The notes under the pieces: generated by a model | The model's database searches: none | What the model was told of the DNA's origin: nothing | What the model saw: the letters and a program-made list of their open reading frames with translations, nothing else | Shown: positions 1 through 7,293 of the stretch, piece after piece | Numbering within the stretch: position 1 is the stretch's first letter | Layout: every line of letters starts with the position of its first letter | Origin: CAZGSG01 sp964528095 | GTDB lineage: Bacteria > Bacteroidota > Bacteroidia > Chitinophagales > Chitinophagaceae | Reading direction: 5' to 3' | NCBI GenBank assembly: GCA_964528095.1 | Contig: CAZGSG010000158.1 | Coordinates: forward strand, 1 to 12,981 | DNA: 12,981 bases | Translations under genes and position numbers: made by a program

Positions 1-522
1 AATTATTACACGGATAATGAAACAACGCTTGCGTCGGTACAACAACATTTTAAATCGCTGTATAACAAGCGTCCTTTTTCCCTCGAATTAAAATACCGTG
101 CGCTTACCAGGATCGGGCTTGAAATACATACGGACTCTATCAGGTACATCTATAATTTCAGGCTGGAGGAGAAATATTTCCTGGATACCCTTGTTAAATA
201 CAATCTTGATGTAAAGGAAATAAGCGAGCTCATTAATGAGATGCAAAAAGCGCATTGTACCTGGATCACTAATCTTGATTATTATGAAAATGGGCAGCGG
301 AAAGAATTATTGTTCATATCTGTACGACATAAAAAACTTGAAACTCTTCTGAAACCTGAAAAGTATTTTACACTGGTTTTTTTTGACCGCCCACAACCTA
401 TCGACAATAAGAACAGGCTGCTGGACAGAACAGACCGGAAAGAGATCAGAAAGATAAATGGCGAAGTCTTTCGCAGCGTGAATAACCGGGTTTTTTATGC
501 ATTGATGGATAGGTACAGGTAA
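1..522 (+). CDS. 3' part of an unidentified gene (hypothetical protein, 5' truncated by the window)
   Basis: The frame is open from base 1 through the TAA at 520-522, giving 173 visible codons, so the gene begins upstream of the window. The internal ATG at 241 is not the start, because coding-like sequence continues unbroken before it. The visible part is rich in charged and aromatic residues, with no Cys motif, no transmembrane stretch and no signal peptide. Lys/Arg/Glu-rich helical-looking segments alternate with short hydrophobic strands (for example LLFISV and YFTLVFF), which suggests a soluble mixed alpha/beta domain. I do not recognise the family. A 7-base-pair hairpin follows 16 bases after the stop. 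Confidence is high that it is coding; no function is assigned. Confidence 0.75.
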   Translation, partial: NYYTDNETTLASVQQHFKSLYNKRPFSLELKYRALTRIGLEIHTDSIRYIYNFRLEEKYFLDTLVKYNLDVKEISELINEMQKAHCTWITNLDYYENGQRKELLFISVRHKKLETLLKPEKYFTLVFFDRPQPIDNKNRLLDRTDRKEIRKINGEVFRSVNNRVFYALMDRYR

Positions 523-538
523 AGGCATGGTCCTTATT

Positions 539-557
539 GTTTAGAATCGATCTAAAC
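539..557 (+). terminator. Weak hairpin after the truncated gene, possible terminator
   Basis: GTTTAGA (539-545) and TCTAAAC (551-557) form a perfect 7-base inverted repeat around a 5-base loop. The stem is AT-rich and the T-rich run (569-580) begins about 12 bases later instead of directly after it, so this would be a poor intrinsic terminator. It may instead be a processing or stabilising hairpin. Confidence 0.3.
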
Positions 558-704
558 CTGTCTCGTGCTATTTTATTTTAGGAGATAGATCAGGAAGTTC
601 CTCTGGAGCCCGGCTCATTTTAATTGAATCTTTACTACCAACAGGTGGCCTGCCTCGGGGGAGTAACATATTTGCGCAGTCGTAGAATTAATTAAACAGC
701 AATC

Positions 705-719
705 GATACCCCGGGTATC
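705..719. promoter_or_regulatory. Perfect palindrome GATACCC-C-GGGTATC, possible protein-binding site
   Basis: Two 7-base arms flank one central base (712). It lies in the 265-base gap between the 5'-truncated gene and the T9SS gene, just past that gene's terminator. It is symmetric enough to be an operator for a dimeric regulator, but no promoter can be placed beside it with confidence, so the role is unknown. Confidence 0.3.
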
Positions 720-720
720 C

Positions 721-751
721 AAATAAAAAGAGGCTGACTCATGTCAACCTC
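721..751 (-). terminator. Rho-independent terminator of the T9SS-target gene
   Basis: Read on the minus strand, GAGGTTGAC, a 4-base loop and GTCAGCCTC form a 9-base-pair stem with one G-U pair. It is followed directly by TTTTTATTT (729 down to 721). It begins 36 bases after the stop codon of the 788-1786 gene. This is a textbook intrinsic terminator. The stem foot and T-tract resemble those of the terminator at 12219-12256. Confidence 0.85.
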
Positions 752-787
752 ATTCTATCCAAACCATTTAGAAAAACTATTGCGTTC

Positions 788-1786
788 TTAGATCTTAACG
801 TAACGGAGATTAGTTGTTTCGCCATTCATTTTATTGGTCACCCGGATAAAATATACACCTGTTGGTACTGAAGGCAGTTCTATTGAAGCTTTGGTAAGAT
901 TGGCAGAGTAAACCTGGTTTCCTGCAGCGTTCAATAATGTGACGATGTTGTTTTTATAATCAGTAATGCCTTTGAAGGTGATTGTATTACCTGTGTTGGG
1001 AACAGGAAAGATAGAAACAGCTTTGGCAATACCTGAAAATTTAACTGCTTTTACATCAGAATAAGTAGTAGTGCCATCAAAATCTGTTTGTTTCAGGCGA
1101 TAATAAGAAGTTCCGGCGAGGGGAGACTCATCAGTTGTTTCGTAATTCAATGTAGAAACAGAGTTGCCTGCACCTTTCACTTTTTTTACTACTGACCAAT
1201 CTGTAGCATTGGCAGAACGCTCAATCGTGAAATATTCATTATTTGTTTCTGTAGCAGTAGCCCATTTCAGATCAATATTATTGTTAACCGCAGTAGCAGT
1301 AAAGCTCAGCAATTTGATAGCAAGTGGAGTAGCTACATAAACATAAGAGATCGTACGTTCGTCGATGCCAGGTCCTTTAACCTTGATAGAGATCCTGTTA
1401 AAACCGAAAGAAGCAACCGTTGCATTTCCACAATCGCTTTGGTTGCGGTAGTCCTGTGAACTGATGGTAGTACCAGTTCCCTGTGTTTCAGGCAGATCAA
1501 AATAAATAGCTTTTGAACCGTCGCCGATAGTGCCCTGGAGATCATACAGGCTGGAAGGCCTGTTAGTACCGCTAAAGGTTATTGTGTAGTTCAGTTTCAC
1601 TTTATACTCATAGCCCCACTGGCAATTGGTAGTGCCGTTAGTAACTATTGCCACAGGCTGCACATTTACGTTTACCGTATAGCCATTGGTAGAAACGATA
1701 CTGATCTGGGAAAAGGAAACAGTGCTTAAAAGGGAAAATAAAAGAGAAAAAGACAGGGTCAGGATTGAGGGTACAAATTTTTTCAC
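788..1786 (-). CDS. Secreted adhesin-like protein with a T9SS C-terminal sorting domain
   Basis: This 332-residue protein is predicted to be exported by Sec and then carried across the outer membrane by the type IX secretion system. Residues 1-27 are a signal peptide (Lys-Lys, long hydrophobic core, cleavage near SFS-Q). Residues 28-150 form a beta-rich domain with two cysteines (C55, C119) that could pair after export. Residues 155-250 match the fibronectin-type-III-like segment common in these proteins (core DLKWATATETNNEYFTIER, then SYYRLKQTDFDG). Residues 256-332 are a type A sorting domain: IFPVPN, then GVYFIRV, ending LRYVKI. The start is GTG at 1786; no ATG gives a better signal peptide. 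The gene stands alone with its own terminator. The substrate or ligand is unknown; a surface or secreted binding protein is the likeliest role. Confidence 0.85.
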   Translation of the reverse strand: MKKFVPSILTLSFSLLFSLLSTVSFSQISIVSTNGYTVNVNVQPVAIVTNGTTNCQWGYEYKVKLNYTITFSGTNRPSSLYDLQGTIGDGSKAIYFDLPETQGTGTTISSQDYRNQSDCGNATVASFGFNRISIKVKGPGIDERTISYVYVATPLAIKLLSFTATAVNNNIDLKWATATETNNEYFTIERSANATDWSVVKKVKGAGNSVSTLNYETTDESPLAGTSYYRLKQTDFDGTTTYSDVKAVKFSGIAKAVSIFPVPNTGNTITFKGITDYKNNIVTLLNAAGNQVYSANLTKASIELPSVPTGVYFIRVTNKMNGETTNLRYVKI

Positions 1787-2130
1787 GTTGTGTATTTTTT
1801 AAAGGGTTTGGATAAATGACAGTGCAAAGCAAGGTATAAATACTCACAGTTCATAGTATTTTCCACAGTATTTTTTGGAAATTTTTCGTATTTTTTCATT
1901 CGTTTGATTATCACCAAATTGAACATTAAGGAATCAGCGACATTATTTAAATACCTAAGTGTTTGCCATTATTTTACTAGGGCAGAAACATGTTCAAACG
2001 CAGTGTCTAAAAGGGTTTATGCAGGATTTTCGTCTGGATTTTTCCGTGTTTTTACCAGGGGACTAACTCGAATATTCACGTTATTTCACTGTGTTTTTTC
2101 GGGTACATAAACAGGTCATAAGGTATTTTC

Positions 2131-2157
2131 TCGTATTTACCCACTAGGGGTATACGA
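2131..2157. repeat. Bulged inverted repeat in the divergent intergenic region
   Basis: TCGTAT (2131-2136) pairs with ATACGA (2152-2157), and ACCC (2139-2142) pairs with GGGT (2148-2151). There is a TT bulge on the left arm and the loop is ACTAG. That gives 10 base pairs in an imperfect hairpin, with no T-run after it on either strand, so it is not an obvious terminator. It could be an operator or a chance structure. Confidence 0.3.
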
Positions 2158-2479
2158 ATAGAGACTGCTATTGCAATATGTTGGTATGCTACAGGCACCA
2201 TGCCAGGCGGCCGGGGCAAGGGGTCGAAAGCCAGTACTCACATGAAATGGCTGTTTTGTAGAGCGACTATTGATTCAGGGGTACTATTTACTGATTAACG
2301 GGGGATGGGTGAACAAGCCAGGCCCCGGCTATTTTCTCCCGCATTGTGAAGCCGATACGCTATTATTCAATAACCACAACAGCACTGGTCGTACTGCTTA
2401 TTTTAAAGAAGGTATTGCCCGTTGTCCATTCCCCTCCCCTCTGCCGGCAGTACGAAATATTAGTTAAAAGACCTCTTCG

Positions 2480-2487
2480 TAATTTGC
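2480..2487 (+). promoter_or_regulatory. Possible Bacteroidota -7 element for the lipoprotein gene
   Basis: TAATTTGC resembles the Bacteroidota -7 consensus TAnnTTTG but is one base shorter in the variable part, and no clear -33 TTTG is seen upstream. It would place the transcript start about 35-40 bases before the ATG at 2531, which is a reasonable leader length. Weak call. Confidence 0.25.
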
Positions 2488-2530
2488 AGCAAGCAAGAAA
2501 AATGCAAACTTGGTGTACAAATCAACTAAC

Positions 2531-2953
2531 ATGAATAAACTCTACACCCTGGTAATTGTCTGCCTGCTGACAATGGGCTGCAGTAAAGATTTTCTAAAAA
2601 ATTACGATGATCGCATAGTTGGTGTCTGGCGTCTTGCCGATGTAGACCGCCGCGGATGGGGAGGTGATATTGACCGAGTTGTTTTTACTGAAGGCCAGTT
2701 TACGTTCAGTGATGGCGGTGTCTTATCTTATAGAACGAACGCCGGCTTGCAGTATAATGGGAGCTGGAACATTCGCAAAGAATGGATCGGCGGTGATCGG
2801 CGGGTGAATGCGCTGATCATATCTGCTGTTGAATTTAATCTGCAGGATGTAAAGACTGAGTATTTCGACGAGATTGTCTTTATGGGCACTAATTATTTTA
2901 AAGCCTTTATTTATTCGGGCTTCCATCGTTATGTGTTTCATTTCAGGAGATGA
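2531..2953 (+). CDS. Small lipocalin-like lipoprotein
   Basis: This 140-residue protein is probably anchored by lipid in the envelope. Residues 1-17 are a lipoprotein signal peptide ending TMGC, with C17 the lipidated cysteine followed by SKD, as is usual in this phylum. The mature part has the pattern of Bacteroidota lipocalin-like domains: IVGVWRL near the start, an F-x-F-x-DGG strand turn around residue 65, then YNGSWNI, and a run of short amphipathic strands ending in aromatic residues. Such domains are small beta-barrels whose ligands are mostly unknown. The ATG at 2531 is preferred over one 21 bases upstream, because only the former puts Lys at residue 3 directly before the hydrophobic core. 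The gene stands alone and converges on the peroxidase gene. Family assignment is from sequence pattern only. Confidence 0.7.
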   Translation: MNKLYTLVIVCLLTMGCSKDFLKNYDDRIVGVWRLADVDRRGWGGDIDRVVFTEGQFTFSDGGVLSYRTNAGLQYNGSWNIRKEWIGGDRRVNALIISAVEFNLQDVKTEYFDEIVFMGTNYFKAFIYSGFHRYVFHFRR

Positions 2954-3165
2954 GGATAAATGGTCTAATTCTTTCCTGAATTGCAATGCAGGTTTGTAAG
3001 AGCCTGCTTGTGCATATATCTTGTCTGTATTTACAATAAATAAGAGTGGAATAATAATTTCTTCCTGTACCCAGCTTCGGTATGTGATCAAACAAAAAGA
3101 AATGATCTCAAAAATCAGAGATAATCACTTTATTATTATAGATAAGCATTTCGATAGTGTCGCCG
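2954..3165. other. Convergent intergenic region, no gene seen
   Basis: This 212-base gap separates the convergent lipoprotein and peroxidase genes. GCAGG (2988-2992) and CCTGC (3003-3007) form a short plus-strand stem without a good T-run. A second weak stem at 3105-3122 could serve the minus-strand operon. Confidence 0.5.
3105..3122 (-). terminator. Weak candidate terminator of the four-gene operon
   Basis: On the minus strand ATCTC and GAGAT form a 5-base-pair stem around an 8-base loop; a T-rich stretch (TCTTTTTGTT) follows a few bases later. It lies 43 bases after the peroxidase stop codon. The stem is short and AT-rich, so this is tentative. Confidence 0.25.
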
Positions 3166-4314
3166 TTATTTTGGCAATTCAGGGATCCGCATTTTCCAGG
3201 GAACAGAGGTGATACTATTTAAAAATGCGATCAGGTCCTGCTTTTCTTCTTTTGTAAGACCAAGTTTCACCAGCCTTGCCGATGTCTGTGGAAAAAGCGT
3301 GTCCCCTACCTGTTCCGGCCTGGGTTTGGTTCTTGCACCACCTGCATTGTATATATTGATCACTCCTTCTATATTATCAAAAAAACCGTTGTGCATCCAG
3401 GGGCGGGTACGTATCACATCCCGGAGGGAAGGCGTCTTAAATTTTCCGACATCCGCTGCACGGTGGGTTATATTATAGAGGCCCAGGTCTTCATTCTCCC
3501 GCTGGTAATAAGTGAGCCCGATATTATTAAAGCCATTGTCGCTGAACAGCGGCCCATAGTGGCAGTTCATACAACGCGCTTTCACCCTGAACAGGTGTAG
3601 TCCTCTTATTGCCGCATCATCAAGGATCTTTTTATCGCCCATGAGGAAAAGATCAAAATCACTTTTACGGCTTACGATCGTTTTCTGAAAAACCGCCAGC
3701 GCATGTACTATACGTGCAGGCGTTATGGAAGCGTCGCCATAAGCAGAATCAAACAACGGTTTATATCCCTCTATCTTACGTAACCTGTCTGGCAGCAATG
3801 CCATGCTTCCATGCATTTCTTTTTCGTTGTTGATCGGGCTGAAAGCCTGGTCTTCGAGGCTATCACTGCGACCATCCCAGAAAAGTTTTTTATAGAACCA
3901 TACATTTAACAGCGAAGGCGTATTCCGTTTGCCGGTTTGCTGATCATGTCCTACGGCTTTTTCTCTTCCATCAGTCCAGCTCAGATCGGGTGCATGACAG
4001 CTTGCGCAGGATATTTGCTCGGAACCACTCATGCGCGGGTCAAAAAAAAGCATCTTCCCCAGTTTTATTATCTGCTTCAGCGAATCTTCATATTTTTTTA
4101 AAGGACTTTCGGGAAGTATGCCCAGTTCCTGCCAGCTCACATCGGCGTCCACATTAGGAGCAGGCCACTGGGCCGGCGGCAGAGCATACAGCTTCCGCAA
4201 AGAATCGGCATAGGGATCACCAATGGAATGTGGTTTATCTCCCGTGCGAAACCCAAGGGAACATAAAGACACTGCTGATATTAGAACTGAAATAATGATG
4301 GTGCTTTTTCGCAT
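3166..4314 (-). CDS. Di-heme cytochrome c peroxidase, CcpA/MauG superfamily
   Basis: This 382-residue protein is exported to the periplasm; residues 1-25 are a signal peptide. It carries two c-type heme sites: C103-A-S-C106-H107 and C248-M-N-C251-H252. Family landmarks are GKMLFFDPRMS before heme 1, RNTPSLLN at 130-137, FWDGRSDSLEDQA at 145-157, and WMHNGFFDNIEGVI at 306-319. Family members use one heme to reduce peroxide and the other for electron transfer, or oxidise a partner protein. M307 is where classical bacterial peroxidases supply a Met ligand to the electron-transfer heme; MauG has a Tyr there, so the sequence favours peroxidase-like chemistry. It is the last gene of the operon, 33 bases after the DUF6850 gene. 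GGAG about 8 bases before the ATG is an unusually Shine-Dalgarno-like site for this phylum. Confidence 0.9.
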   Translation of the reverse strand: MRKSTIIISVLISAVSLCSLGFRTGDKPHSIGDPYADSLRKLYALPPAQWPAPNVDADVSWQELGILPESPLKKYEDSLKQIIKLGKMLFFDPRMSGSEQISCASCHAPDLSWTDGREKAVGHDQQTGKRNTPSLLNVWFYKKLFWDGRSDSLEDQAFSPINNEKEMHGSMALLPDRLRKIEGYKPLFDSAYGDASITPARIVHALAVFQKTIVSRKSDFDLFLMGDKKILDDAAIRGLHLFRVKARCMNCHYGPLFSDNGFNNIGLTYYQRENEDLGLYNITHRAADVGKFKTPSLRDVIRTRPWMHNGFFDNIEGVINIYNAGGARTKPRPEQVGDTLFPQTSARLVKLGLTKEEKQDLIAFLNSITSVPWKMRIPELPK

Positions 4315-4347
4315 GCGTTCGCTCCGGGTTGTTTGTTGAATCGGGTA

Positions 4348-5877
4348 TCAAAAATAAAGATTTGCTCCAACGTTCACTGCAAAACGATTGCTGCCTGGAA
4401 TAAAATTAGCAGGCATATTGCTTTGCGAGGCTGCTAAGCGGTGAAGCCAGGCGGCTTTTATATAAAAGCCGGCGCTTAATTTATAGAAATCACGCACATT
4501 GTATTTAAATGCGATATCCTGCTGCAGCGCCCTGGCATCCCAGTAGAGATAGTCAGTATATACTACGCCTTTAGTAAAGTAATTCACCTGGGTGGCAGGT
4601 ATTGTTATAATGTTATCTACCGGTATGCGTAGAGAAGGGCGCAGGTTTACCATTAAACGATTTCCATTTCTTAAAGTAGAATAAAGACTGAAGGAAATAC
4701 CTGGCTGAAAGTATTTGTAATTGATGTAATGCGCATCTACAACATCTTCTCGTAGTAAATCATTATACACCAGATCAACTCCCAATTCCGGTTCGATCTT
4801 CCGGCCCTTAAAGAGGTACAGATACCCAACCGACACATTGGTGTTTAGATACTGGTAACTGGTAGCATTAAATTCTGAACTCCAGTTGATAGCCGTTTGC
4901 CGGTGTAGTGTCGCCTGTAACTGCTGCTGGTTGTTCCCGCCTTTTTTTTGTATCAATATAGCCGCTTCATAAGTATCCGCCTGCAGAATACTGTACACAT
5001 CATGATTTTTGGCCGATGCAATAACGCGACTGTTTTCTTCTTCCCATAACAGGTAAGACAGACTGGTGCGGATAAGATATTTACCCTTCTCTCCTGCATA
5101 ATGGATCTTAAACCCGCTATAATCGCTGTACCTGTTCAGGAAACCCGGAAGTTTCCCGATATGTCCATAACCAAGACTTAAAAATATATTTCTTTCAATA
5201 AATGTCTGGTTGCCGGCATAGTTGCGGTTCTTATAATCAATGCTATTAGTTTCCCGGCCATACCCGATATCCAGCGAAGCGCCCAGGTAGTTATTTTTAA
5301 AACGATAACTGATCTCCGGAGAAAAAAGGAATTTAAAATATTTTACTTCGGGTCTTGGATCAACCGACCTGGTGGTCCAGTGATAATCAAATTGAATACC
5401 TCCTGAAAGATAGAGCCTGTCTTTAATAAGTTCGTAAGAAGCGATAGTGCTCATATTATAATTCTGCCGCTCATATTTTCCGGCTTTGCCCGCGAAGAAA
5501 TAATAGGGCTGCGCATCATCATCCGTTCCTTTCAGGGAATAAGCAAGACTGTCTTCCCATATTTTATTAAAATGAAAACTACCGGAAACCTTCCATCTCC
5601 CCAACGTGGCCATACCCTCCGAATAAAAATCAGTAGTGGTATTGCTATGCGCCTGTTGCGCACGACGGAAACTTCCTTTTTCATGCGCGGTCTCTAGCTG
5701 AACCATACCCAGCCTTTTCAGCCCAAATGTGTTCAGCTGTGTAGCTGACCGTTTTACAAAATTGAAGTTATCAGTTGCCTGTTTATAAAAGAAGATGCTA
5801 TCGGAACTGTATTGTTGTTGCGACAATACAGTTACCGATAACATTGTAAAAAAAATAAAGATCCCGGCTGTTCTCAT
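4348..5877 (-). CDS. DUF6850-type outer-membrane beta-barrel protein
   Basis: This 509-residue protein has a signal peptide at residues 1-20 (cleavage near VLS-Q) and is otherwise almost entirely alternating amphipathic strands rich in Tyr, Phe and Asn, ending NVGANLYF with a terminal Phe, as in outer-membrane barrels. The early segment with FYKQATDNFNFVKRSATQ and then GLKRLGMVQLE resembles the DUF6850 family of Bacteroidota barrels, which I recall as the best match; no molecular function is known to me. It is third in the operon: its ATG lies 7 bases after the DUF4876 stop, so the two are almost certainly co-translated, and the peroxidase gene follows after 33 bases. It probably forms an outer-membrane channel or scaffold working with the TonB receptor. 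No plug domain is present, so it is not itself a TonB-dependent receptor. Confidence 0.8.
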   Translation of the reverse strand: MRTAGIFIFFTMLSVTVLSQQQYSSDSIFFYKQATDNFNFVKRSATQLNTFGLKRLGMVQLETAHEKGSFRRAQQAHSNTTTDFYSEGMATLGRWKVSGSFHFNKIWEDSLAYSLKGTDDDAQPYYFFAGKAGKYERQNYNMSTIASYELIKDRLYLSGGIQFDYHWTTRSVDPRPEVKYFKFLFSPEISYRFKNNYLGASLDIGYGRETNSIDYKNRNYAGNQTFIERNIFLSLGYGHIGKLPGFLNRYSDYSGFKIHYAGEKGKYLIRTSLSYLLWEEENSRVIASAKNHDVYSILQADTYEAAILIQKKGGNNQQQLQATLHRQTAINWSSEFNATSYQYLNTNVSVGYLYLFKGRKIEPELGVDLVYNDLLREDVVDAHYINYKYFQPGISFSLYSTLRNGNRLMVNLRPSLRIPVDNIITIPATQVNYFTKGVVYTDYLYWDARALQQDIAFKYNVRDFYKLSAGFYIKAAWLHRLAASQSNMPANFIPGSNRFAVNVGANLYF

Positions 5878-5884
5878 AGCTTAT

Positions 5885-7255
5885 TTAATCAACAAATGAA
5901 CTGGCTGTTTTGGACGGGTCCGCCTTTGCCTTGGTCACAAAATCGTTTGCCGAGTTATTGGTATCCTGCAATATTCTTCTGCCACCGGTAGTACGTTTTG
6001 TTTTACGCACGAGCGACTGCGAAGTATATTCTCCACCAGTAACATTGGTCGGTCCTGCATCCAGGCTGTTCTGGAGACGTTTGGGTACCCGCTGTGATTC
6101 AACTACCCGCTGTGTTTCTACCGCATCAATAATATACCTGACCGGTATCTGCTGGTATAAAGTAGTTGCAGCGTTTACCACTGTTTCTGTTGGGGCGGGA
6201 TAATAAGGCAAGTTCCTGGGATTAATATCTTTTGGCTGGTAGAGCACATATCCGTCACGACCCAGGTTATCGAGTATCATATCATTACCGCTGGCAACGT
6301 ACACCACACCGATATTGGAAACAGCAGGATTGTCCACATCCCATTTGTATGGAGTAAAAGTACCGCTGCCAGTATAGGTAGCGCGTTTATAATCTACCAG
6401 GTAAGCTTCAAAATCGGCCTTGCTCAGATCAACAGTAAGCGCCGGGTTGGTCACCGACTGTACTGTTCCATCATTCATCGTATAGGACGCGGTATGATTA
6501 AGACCTGTTTGTGCTACGATAATGCTTTCTCCCGGCTTTACAGGATATTGTTTACCTGTGCCAGGGATCATATAGACGGAGCGTACATACACATAATCTT
6601 CATTGGCCCTGGCGGCAGTGTTACCGATCGCCTGGCTCCAGTCGTATTGGTTATTTGAAAGATAACCCGGTCTGCCCGCATTGACCGTTGTGTTGTTTAC
6701 ACCAAAGACCTGTGCAAAATAGAGGCTGTCAGCATAAAGGGTTTCGGTTGAATTATTATAGATCTCAAAAAACTGGTCCCTGAAGCTGGCGCCGGTGGTT
6801 ACATTTGATCCGCCGTAATAGATCTGTTTAAATACCCAGTTACCCAACCGGCCTGTTGTCAGTGGCACTGTTATTTCAGTCACCGCGTTTGTTACAGCCT
6901 GACCGGTGAGATTACCATTAAAAACAACATCTTCAGTAACCACCGTACCACTTGATGTACTGTAATCAGCTGCTTTTATAGTAATAGAAGCGGTGACGGT
7001 ATAACTGCCCGGAGCAATACTTGCAAATGTGGCTATCCCCGACGCATTGGTTCTGGCTTCATTCACTGTACCACTCGTGAGATTATTGATCTTAATAATT
7101 GCGTTTTCTTTTGACAGACCCAACACCGTGGCATCTGCATCATAAGCGATTTTTACGGTGAGATTAACAGGCTCCGCTACTGATCCAAGGTCTTTTTTAC
7201 AGGATGCAGCCACCAGTATCAGTACCGCTATCCACCATCTGTTTAATTTATTCAT
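5885..7255 (-). CDS. DUF4876-type lipoprotein
   Basis: This 456-residue protein is predicted to be lipid-anchored in the outer membrane. Residues 1-19 are a lipoprotein signal peptide ending VAASC (C19), followed by KKD. Residues 30-135 look like a carboxypeptidase-regulatory or prealbumin-like beta-sandwich (TNASGIATFASIAPGSYTVTA). From about 138 the DUF4876 pattern begins: LGNWVFKQIYYGGSN, then FRDQFFEIYNNSTETLYADS. The C-terminal part includes PVRYIIDAVE and GRRILQDTNNSANDFV; the latter is typical of the end of lamin-tail-like domains. It is rich in Tyr with scattered Trp (W140, W206, W305), and its only cysteine is the lipidated one. It is second in the operon, 38 bases after the receptor and 7 before the barrel. 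It may act as a ligand-capture partner of the receptor or as a substrate of the peroxidase; both are inference. It is not a SusD homologue. Confidence 0.82.
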   Translation of the reverse strand: MNKLNRWWIAVLILVAASCKKDLGSVAEPVNLTVKIAYDADATVLGLSKENAIIKINNLTSGTVNEARTNASGIATFASIAPGSYTVTASITIKAADYSTSSGTVVTEDVVFNGNLTGQAVTNAVTEITVPLTTGRLGNWVFKQIYYGGSNVTTGASFRDQFFEIYNNSTETLYADSLYFAQVFGVNNTTVNAGRPGYLSNNQYDWSQAIGNTAARANEDYVYVRSVYMIPGTGKQYPVKPGESIIVAQTGLNHTASYTMNDGTVQSVTNPALTVDLSKADFEAYLVDYKRATYTGSGTFTPYKWDVDNPAVSNIGVVYVASGNDMILDNLGRDGYVLYQPKDINPRNLPYYPAPTETVVNAATTLYQQIPVRYIIDAVETQRVVESQRVPKRLQNSLDAGPTNVTGGEYTSQSLVRKTKRTTGGRRILQDTNNSANDFVTKAKADPSKTASSFVD

Positions 7256-7293
7256 CTTATCGTGTTTTATTTGACTGTTACTAATAATAGTTT

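Larger units (their letters stand above)
1787..2530. other. Long divergent intergenic region without a supported gene
   Basis: These 744 bases separate the start of the minus-strand T9SS gene from the start of the plus-strand lipoprotein gene. The first part (1787-2160) is AT-rich with many TATTTT and GTATTTT runs; the second (2160-2480) is more GC-rich. Short open frames exist on the plus strand but none has convincing protein character. A bulged hairpin lies at 2131-2157 and a possible promoter element at 2480-2487. No RNA gene was recognised. Confidence 0.6.

Noticed and set aside
1904..2110. A 68-codon plus-strand frame in the AT-rich divergent spacer
   Set aside because: The composition is that of AT-rich noncoding DNA and no motif or export signal is seen.
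2510..2530. Upstream ATG extending the lipoprotein by 7 residues
   Set aside because: The extension puts polar residues ahead of a complete lipoprotein signal peptide that begins at 2531.
2346..2534. A 62-codon plus-strand frame with a hydrophobic segment whose stop overlaps the lipoprotein ATG as ATGA
   Set aside because: It starts with GTG without a ribosome site, its C-terminal half has no protein character, and the likely lipoprotein promoter would lie inside it. The overlap is probably chance.
3166..4314. Strict MauG (tryptophan tryptophylquinone-forming) assignment for the di-heme enzyme
   Set aside because: The position of the MauG axial Tyr is Met307 here and no methylamine dehydrogenase genes are present, so only the superfamily is named.
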